DNA of 11,747 nucleotides from Candidatus Gerdarchaeota archaeon (GTDB taxonomy: Archaea > Asgardarchaeota > Heimdallarchaeia > JABLTI01). A program made the position numbers and the translations under genes. The DNA lies in assembly GCA_016840945.1 (NCBI GenBank), contig JAEORJ010000310.1, positions 1-11,747 of the forward strand, written 5' to 3'. The first letter of the stretch is position 1. Each line of letters begins with the position of its first letter. Below the pieces are notes generated by a model, which worked only from the letters and a program-made list of their open reading frames with translations, was not told the origin of the DNA and did no database searches. This document shows positions 7,556-11,747 of this stretch, one piece after another.

Positions 7556-8617
7556 ATGTGGACCTTGAAAGAATGGAAAAAAGCAAAATCCTCAATGATT
7601 GAAAAACAAAAAGAGATTGAAAAATGTAAATCAGCAGAAATTTCTGATTCTTTAGTTAAATTTCTAATTTATGATCAAGATAATTATGAGGAAGGTGTAA
7701 AAACCAATGAATTACCTGTAATTCAAGAAACAAGCAAAATAAAATGGTTAAATATTATTGGGGTTCAAAATTCATTAATGCTTAAAGAATTAGGTGAGAA
7801 ATATAGCATTCATCCACTTATCATTGAGGATATTCAATCACCAGATCAACGATTGAAAATTGATTATTTTGCTGATTATGTTTATTTTGTTTTAAAATCA
7901 ATAGATTATGATGAAAATAATGAATTGATTATCGAACAGATTAGTATTGTATTGGGTGATAATTTCTTAATATCTTTTCAAGAATATGATCCTGATGAAT
8001 TTGATACTATACGAGTTAGATTAAGCACTGCAAGGGGAAGAGTGCGAAAAATGGGTGATGATTATTTAGCATATACGTTATTAGATGTATTAATAGATAA
8101 TTTCTTTATTTTTCTTGAAAATTTTGGCGATAAAATAGACCTTTTAGAAGATGAACTAATTACTGAACCAGATAAAGAAACATTGCAAACAATTTACAAA
8201 TTAAAAAGAGATATATTGCTAATTCGTAAATCAATATGGGCTCTACGTGATGCATTAAGCAGATTAAGCCGCGGTGAAACAGATTTTGTTAAAGATTCAA
8301 CATTAATCTATTACAGAGATGTTTATGACCATGTTATACAAATTGTTGATACCATTGAAACTTACCGCGAAATGTTATCAGGTATGCTTGATATATATTT
8401 GTCAAGTATAAGCAATAAGATGAATGAAGTTATGAAAGTCCTAACAATTATAGCGACTATTTTCATTCCTTTGACCTTTATCGTAGGTTTGTTTGGTTTG
8501 AATTTTGAGTATATGCCTGAGTTACATTATAAATGGAGCTACTTAATTATTATAATCATTATGTTAATAATCTCTGGTGGTATGATATACTTCTTCCGAA
8601 GGAGAAAATGGATATAA
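7556..8617 (+). CDS. corA: CorA-family divalent metal channel with GLN in place of GMN
   Basis: 353 residues, aligning almost end to end with Thermotoga maritima CorA (351 residues, from memory). It is a homopentameric inner-membrane Mg2+/Co2+ channel with a large cytosolic N-terminal funnel, a long stalk helix and two C-terminal transmembrane helices (about 294-313 and 328-347). The first holds VLTIIATIFIPLTFIVG, and a basic end RRRKWI follows the second. Pore and gating residues equivalent to Thermotoga Asp253, Asp277 and Asn288 appear as Asp255, Asp279 and Asn290. The signature at the pore mouth reads Gly314-Leu315-Asn316 followed by FEYMPEL, whereas CorA normally has Gly-Met-Asn there. 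Cation preference could therefore differ. The ATG at 7556 has AGGA only 1-2 bases ahead. The TTG at 7565 is an alternative, 10 bases from that motif. It is probably a separate unit from the SDR gene. Confidence 0.93.
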   Translation: MWTLKEWKKAKSSMIEKQKEIEKCKSAEISDSLVKFLIYDQDNYEEGVKTNELPVIQETSKIKWLNIIGVQNSLMLKELGEKYSIHPLIIEDIQSPDQRLKIDYFADYVYFVLKSIDYDENNELIIEQISIVLGDNFLISFQEYDPDEFDTIRVRLSTARGRVRKMGDDYLAYTLLDVLIDNFFIFLENFGDKIDLLEDELITEPDKETLQTIYKLKRDILLIRKSIWALRDALSRLSRGETDFVKDSTLIYYRDVYDHVIQIVDTIETYREMLSGMLDIYLSSISNKMNEVMKVLTIIATIFIPLTFIVGLFGLNFEYMPELHYKWSYLIIIIIMLIISGGMIYFFRRRKWI

Positions 8618-8641
8618 TTAAAAAATGATAATTAATAGGAT

Positions 8642-9250
8642 TTACTTCTTAAATCCTGCTTGCCTATACATTTCTTCAATTAATCTATCAGACATTTTTT
8701 TATCATATTTTTTGTAAACCCAAGTCTCTTTTTGGTTACCATCTATTTTTTCGGAAACGATAAATGGTTTTAGTAATTGTTTCATAAAATCGATATTGCC
8801 ATTGAAGAACCATTCATTGATTTCTTCTGTTGTTATTTTTATTACTTCGAGATATTGTTCAAAATTCTCCAAAATTTGTTTTATAATGTAAAGTGGTTTT
8901 AAAATATTCAAATACTCTTTTTGGTAAAAATCTCGCATTTCTGTTGAAATCTTATGATCAGTTATTTTTTCTTCAAATTCAGCTGCTTTCTGATTAGTTT
9001 TGAAAAGAGTTTCCTTATAGGACATTTCAATTCTTTTGGCTTCAACTCTTATGCGATTAATTTCACTTGTGAACTCCCATGTTAGATATTTCTCATATTT
9101 TATACTATCATCACGTGGTATTTTTTCAACTAGTTTTTGAAATTCTAATAATTCATCAAAAAACAATAGTATATTATCATTGTATGCACTCGAGACAATT
9201 TTCTTTATTCCTTTACTAATTTTGCTTTTATATTTAATACCTTTAATCAA
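8642..9250 (-). CDS. Helical, charged protein of unknown function, TTG start
   Basis: 202 residues, rich in Lys, Glu and Ile, with no hydrophobic segment long enough to cross a membrane. Predicted by eye to be almost all helical, with a heptad-like stretch around residues 55-140 (EINRIRVEAKRIEMSYKE, then FEEKITDH and ILKPLYIIKQILENFEQYL) that could form a coiled coil or helical bundle. I recognise no family. The start is TTG: no in-frame ATG occurs before residue 75, AAGTGAT lies just upstream, and a TTTATAATTT box at about 9283-9293 predicts a leader of about 13 bases. Its stop faces that of corA 24 bases away. The membrane-protein gene upstream is separated by a hairpin terminator, so the two are probably transcribed independently. 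Confidence 0.65.
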   Translation of the reverse strand: MIKGIKYKSKISKGIKKIVSSAYNDNILLFFDELLEFQKLVEKIPRDDSIKYEKYLTWEFTSEINRIRVEAKRIEMSYKETLFKTNQKAAEFEEKITDHKISTEMRDFYQKEYLNILKPLYIIKQILENFEQYLEVIKITTEEINEWFFNGNIDFMKQLLKPFIVSEKIDGNQKETWVYKKYDKKMSDRLIEEMYRQAGFKK

Positions 9251-9282
9251 TGATAATCACTTAAGAATAAAAGGGAATTAAG

Positions 9283-9293
9283 AAATTATAAAT
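9283..9293 (-). promoter_or_regulatory. TATA box of the helical-protein gene
   Basis: Minus-strand ATTTATAATTT is centred near 9289, predicting a start near 9263, about 13 bases before the TTG at 9250. It lies just downstream of the terminator hairpin of the preceding gene, which supports an independent transcription unit. Confidence 0.45.
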
Positions 9294-9300
9294 GTAATTC

Positions 9301-9340
9301 AAAAGAAAAGGGAAAATGAAAGAGATCAAAAATCTCTTTC
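9301..9340 (-). terminator. Hairpin plus T-rich terminator of the membrane-protein gene
   Basis: GAAAGAGAT (9318-9326) and ATCTCTTTC (9332-9340) form a perfect 9-bp stem around a 5-base loop. On the minus strand it begins 12 bases past the stop of the membrane protein and is followed by a pyrimidine/T-rich stretch (complement of 9301-9317). This has the form of an intrinsic terminator. Confidence 0.7.
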
Positions 9341-9352
9341 TTTAACATTTAA

Positions 9353-10231
9353 TCATTTAGTTGTGGCTTGTTTTTGAGGAAATCTGTTTAACAAAACAAA
9401 GAATGATGTTAAAACAATTGCTAGTGTAGCAATCATTAAGAAATGGTTTCCTACAACAGCTGGTACCCGTGCAGGAGCTGTAAAGTCAAAGCCAATGGTA
9501 TTAACTGATCCAATGGTATAACCAAAGAATATCATGTTCAATAATAGCAATAATAATGGCATCATGACTTTATCGTTAGACTTTGTAAATAGCTTGATTA
9601 TAATTAGAATTGATGCAAATAGTAGTAAAACGAACTCCAACATTGTTGGTAGAAATGTTATGCCATAATTAACAGTTCCAAATAATGTAGTTGAGTCTAA
9701 TGTTTGTCTGAGATAATAATTACCTGAGAAGTCATAAATAGCTATTAATACAAACCATAGTAAAAGCACAATTTTCTCGTAAATTGCCATTTCCTCTTTT
9801 TTCTTGAAACGCATTGAAAAGAATACTATTACACCTATGGTTACTAAAATAACTAGAAACAAGCCAATAAAGCTAGTTCCCGAAATTATGAAATCATCTA
9901 AGAAATTACCTGTGCTAATAAATATTTCATTGTTATTTCGGTACATCACTACAAAGAAATGAGCAAAAGAAAAGATTAGTATATATGCTGCACCTAAAAT
10001 AAATGAGATATTCAAGACTAGTTCTTGTTCTTTTGGAATAAACATCCAAACGATAATCGCTATTAACGCAAATATTCCTATGATATCAGCAATTATAATT
10101 AACACAGCATAGGCTGCATTACTAACTACCAAGACTATTTCCTGTATAAGGTACATAATAATACCAGCAAGGCCTAATGTAATTGCCAATTGGAATAATA
10201 TATTCAAGACCTTATTTTCAACAATTTTCAC
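9353..10231 (-). CDS. Multi-pass membrane protein of unknown function, GTG start
   Basis: 292 residues with about eight hydrophobic segments, roughly at 9-29, 40-64, 71-97, 114-140, 149-168, 185-214, 221-245 and 258-283. No signal peptide cleavage is evident. Lys/Arg clusters fall after segment 4 (MRFKKKEE), after segment 6 (KLFTKSNDK) and at the C-terminus (NRFPQKQ), fixing those parts in the cytosol. Polar residues inside helices are few: a His in FSFAHFF and a His in VGNHFLM stand out and could bind a metal, a haem or protons. I do not recognise a family. GTG is chosen because GGAGG (10242-10246) lies 10 bases ahead, the strongest Shine-Dalgarno motif in the window. A hairpin terminator follows the stop. 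The HEAT gene diverges from it across a 330-base gap. Confidence 0.7.
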   Translation of the reverse strand: MKIVENKVLNILFQLAITLGLAGIIMYLIQEIVLVVSNAAYAVLIIIADIIGIFALIAIIVWMFIPKEQELVLNISFILGAAYILIFSFAHFFVVMYRNNNEIFISTGNFLDDFIISGTSFIGLFLVILVTIGVIVFFSMRFKKKEEMAIYEKIVLLLWFVLIAIYDFSGNYYLRQTLDSTTLFGTVNYGITFLPTMLEFVLLLFASILIIIKLFTKSNDKVMMPLLLLLLNMIFFGYTIGSVNTIGFDFTAPARVPAVVGNHFLMIATLAIVLTSFFVLLNRFPQKQATTK

Positions 10232-10241
10232 TATCTAATAC

Positions 10242-10246
10242 CCTCC
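10242..10246 (-). promoter_or_regulatory. Strong ribosome-binding site fixing a GTG start
   Basis: GGAGG on the minus strand, 10 bases before the GTG at 10231. There is no competing in-frame start, so it decides the beginning of the membrane protein. The presence of this motif implies a real 5' leader, unlike the leaderless genes elsewhere here. Confidence 0.6.
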
Positions 10247-10526
10247 AATATTTCTAAGAATATTTAGAAGCATGATTAACATTCTTTAATGTCGCCTATT
10301 AATCTTATTGCTAAAAACAATCTTATTATATAAATTATTTGTTTTAAAAAAATAATATTTAATTATTTTTTAAATTGATAAATTAAAAAATTATTTTATA
10401 GTTAAATAAACAAACAATATGTTTTAAAGCAAGAACAAACATTGTATAATTATAATCTATTATGATGTGTTGCTGTTCTCAATTTCATAAATGGAGACTG
10501 TCAATAGTTACTTCTAGGTAAAAAAT

Positions 10527-10540
10527 CTATATAGATATAG
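10527..10540 (+). promoter_or_regulatory. TATA box of the second HEAT gene
   Basis: CTATATAGATATAG, centred near 10531-10534, predicts transcription starting around 10557-10560. The GTG at 10550 would lie before the transcript, which favours the ATG at 10562 as the start. Confidence 0.5.
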
Positions 10541-10561
10541 AATTGAAGTGTGAATTCCGAA

Positions 10562-11050
10562 ATGAATAGTGAAAATTATTATGCTGATCGTAAAGTAAAT
10601 GCCTCTATGATGGGGAAAATCAAAGGTAAAGAAGAAATGGTTAAAGTAATACCAGAAATGATTGAGATATTACTTAATGATGAAGATCCACTTGTACGAC
10701 AAGAGATAGCTATTTCACTTTCAAAATTCGAAGAGAATGCTGAGCTAGCACTACCTGCTCTGATACAATCAATTGAAACTGACAGTGATAGAAACGTTAG
10801 GGAGTGGGCTGTTATTGCAATAGGTGAAATTGGTCCTAAAGCTAAAAAGGCTATCCCTGCATTAGTGAAAATAATTCAAAGCGATGAAAGTATATCCGTT
10901 AGAAAGAAAGCGATCTTTTCTCTAGGTAAAATGGGTGAACATGCTAAAAGTTCAATCCCTGCTTTAGAATCATTGAAGAAAAATGATGACAGCTGGTGGG
11001 TAAAACCAGTTGTGGATTTAACAATCAATAGAATAAAAGGTAATAGCTAA
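10562..11050 (+). CDS. Small HEAT-repeat protein (second paralogue)
   Basis: About 162 residues from the ATG at 10562, or 166 from an in-frame GTG at 10550 that would give a doubled MNSEMNSE start. After a short polar N-terminus come about four HEAT/PBS-lyase-type repeats with signatures VRQEIAISLSKFEE, VREWAVIAIGEIG and VRKKAIFSLGKMG. Each following repeat opens with Ala/Ser-x-Pro-Ala-Leu (LPALIQ, IPALVK, IPALES). The last unit is irregular and contains SWWVKP. It is a cytosolic alpha-solenoid, presumably a protein-interaction scaffold. It shares repeat signatures and length with the protein at 5337-5843, from which it is separated by about 4.7 kb. Its stop faces that of the alpha/beta-hydrolase across 70 bases containing a hairpin. 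The partner is unknown. Confidence 0.85.
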   Translation: MNSENYYADRKVNASMMGKIKGKEEMVKVIPEMIEILLNDEDPLVRQEIAISLSKFEENAELALPALIQSIETDSDRNVREWAVIAIGEIGPKAKKAIPALVKIIQSDESISVRKKAIFSLGKMGEHAKSSIPALESLKKNDDSWWVKPVVDLTINRIKGNS

Positions 11051-11077
11051 TAACTATTGCTTTTCATATAATGGTTT

Positions 11078-11105
11078 TTGGAAAGTTAATATACTTTCTT
11101 TCCAA
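11078..11105. terminator. Hairpin between convergent genes
   Basis: TTGGAAAG (11078-11085) and CTTTCCAA (11098-11105) can pair over 8 bp with a 12-base loop. An alternative GAAAGT/ACTTTC pairing (11081-11086 with 11093-11098) has a 6-base loop. It lies midway between the facing stops at 11050 and 11121, with T-rich sequence on the right and A-rich runs on the left. It may terminate in both directions. Confidence 0.5.
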
Positions 11106-11120
11106 TTCTTTACATTATTC

Positions 11121-11747
11121 TCATTGAGTTTGTATAAGTTCTTGTACAATACTATCAATTAGTTTGTTAAATAATTCAGGTTTTTCGATATTTGAAAGAT
11201 GACCCACATCATCTATAAATATGGCATTCTGTTGTTCTTTTAAGACTTGTTTACTGTTTCTATATGCCCCTCTTAGAATATATTGTATTGGACAAGTAAC
11301 TTGATCCAAAATATCATGGTAGTCATAAGGCAACATAATCAAAACATGCGCTCTTAAAATATCTGGGTCATTTGCATCATATCCGGCAATATCTATAATC
11401 CAATCTTCAGTTTTAGATTCAACTCTTCCCCCTAGCATTGATCGCATCAATTTATCATAATACTCTTTATAATTGCCTTGATATTCCAATGCTACCTCGG
11501 CAATTTCCTCTTCTGTAGCTTTTTTTCCATAATATAAGGTATTAGGAAGCAATGAATCAACAATTATTAAACCGCGAATTTCATCCTTTAATAAAGCAGC
11601 TGTTTCTAACGCTACATTTCCTCCCATACCGTGTCCCAAGATAATGCAATCATCTAATCTCTCTTTATCGATAACAGCTTTAATATCTAATGCAAAAGTA
11701 GGAAATGAATATTCAATTCTGCCTTTACCAGATTTACCAATACCAGC
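11121..11747 (-). CDS. Alpha/beta-hydrolase-fold protein lacking the catalytic serine (N-terminus cut by window edge)
   Basis: The frame is open from the right edge to a stop at 11121, giving 208 residues. The apparent TTG start at 11639 is an internal Leu. The part before it, beginning AGIGKSGKGRIEYSFPTFALD, matches the loop after strand 4 and helix A of the fold. The nucleophile elbow reads LGHGMGGNVALE: the usual GHSMGG serine is Gly (codon 11628-11630, GGT where AGT would give Ser). The acid position after strand 7, normally Asp in a GxxD motif, is Arg in ILRGAYRNSK (codon 11259-11261). The histidine is kept in DDVGHLSNIEKPELF (11199-11201). With two of three triad residues gone it is probably non-hydrolytic, perhaps a ligand-binding or structural protein, as in NDRG-type pseudo-hydrolases. 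A sequencing error could explain one change but hardly both. The first 50-60 residues are missing. Confidence 0.82.
   Translation of the reverse strand, partial: AGIGKSGKGRIEYSFPTFALDIKAVIDKERLDDCIILGHGMGGNVALETAALLKDEIRGLIIVDSLLPNTLYYGKKATEEEIAEVALEYQGNYKEYYDKLMRSMLGGRVESKTEDWIIDIAGYDANDPDILRAHVLIMLPYDYHDILDQVTCPIQYILRGAYRNSKQVLKEQQNAIFIDDVGHLSNIEKPELFNKLIDSIVQELIQTQ

Larger units (their letters stand above)
10232..10561. other. Very AT-rich divergent intergenic region
   Basis: About 330 bases with no credible coding frame. The stretch 10320-10420 is almost pure A/T. It contains an imperfect inverted repeat with arms 10361-10376 and 10381-10395 around GATA, about 14 paired bases with one bulge and one mismatch. 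Such symmetry arises easily at this composition. On the plus side a CTATATAGATATAG promoter-like element lies at 10527-10540. No RNA gene is recognised. Confidence 0.45.

Noticed and set aside
7522..9258. Recurring AATGATAAT words near 7522, 8624 and 9250, considered as dispersed repeats
   Set aside because: The words are short, low in complexity and have unrelated flanks, as expected from base composition.
10361..10395. Inverted repeat as an operator or replication origin
   Set aside because: It is entirely A/T apart from the loop G, in a region of nearly pure A/T where such symmetry arises by chance; no repeated boxes or replication gene lie nearby.
1..11747. Defence island, prophage or mobile element
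   Set aside because: No nuclease, transposase, integrase, toxin pair, tRNA or terminal repeats were seen; the genes look like ordinary metabolic, transport and accessory genes.

Overview
The window is AT-rich and looks archaeal. Several start codons sit about 26 bases downstream of TATA-like boxes, which is the geometry of leaderless archaeal transcripts. Others have short leaders with a Shine-Dalgarno motif. TTG and GTG starts are frequent. The gene content fits too: an Lrp/AsnC-type regulator with two tandem copies of the domain pair, HEAT-repeat proteins, a RibD-C-type reductase and a Thermotoga-like CorA. An uncultured, low-GC archaeon, possibly Asgard, is plausible, but no marker gene here settles the lineage.

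Left part (1-4130): a sugar module. An MFS/GPH-type sugar transporter, cut by the left edge, diverges from a cytosolic glycoside hydrolase family 2 enzyme (1174-2988). Both appear leaderless, and a short intergenic region holds both promoters. The likely logic is uptake of a glycoside followed by intracellular hydrolysis. Converging on the hydrolase is a double Lrp/AsnC-like regulator (3012-4130), a candidate but unproven controller.

Centre-left (4159-5843): a small exported protein with a DxD-type acidic loop, an 85-residue zinc-ribbon protein and the first small HEAT-repeat protein.

Centre (5936-8617): three co-directional genes, each with its own promoter-like sequence or a gap. They encode a RibD-C/dihydrofolate-reductase-fold reductase, an NADP-type short-chain dehydrogenase/reductase, and a CorA channel whose signature Gly-Met-Asn reads Gly-Leu-Asn.

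Right part (8642-11747): on the minus strand an unrecognised helical protein and an unrecognised membrane protein with about eight helices, separated by a clear hairpin terminator. Then a 330-base, very AT-rich divergent gap and a second HEAT-repeat protein. Last is an alpha/beta-hydrolase cut by the right edge, whose nucleophile serine and usual acid residue are both replaced, suggesting a non-catalytic protein.

I see no tRNA, rRNA, CRISPR array, transposase or integrase. No single coherent new system is evident. The best leads are the pseudo-hydrolase, the CorA variant, the fused Lrp-type regulator and the pair of orphan HEAT proteins.
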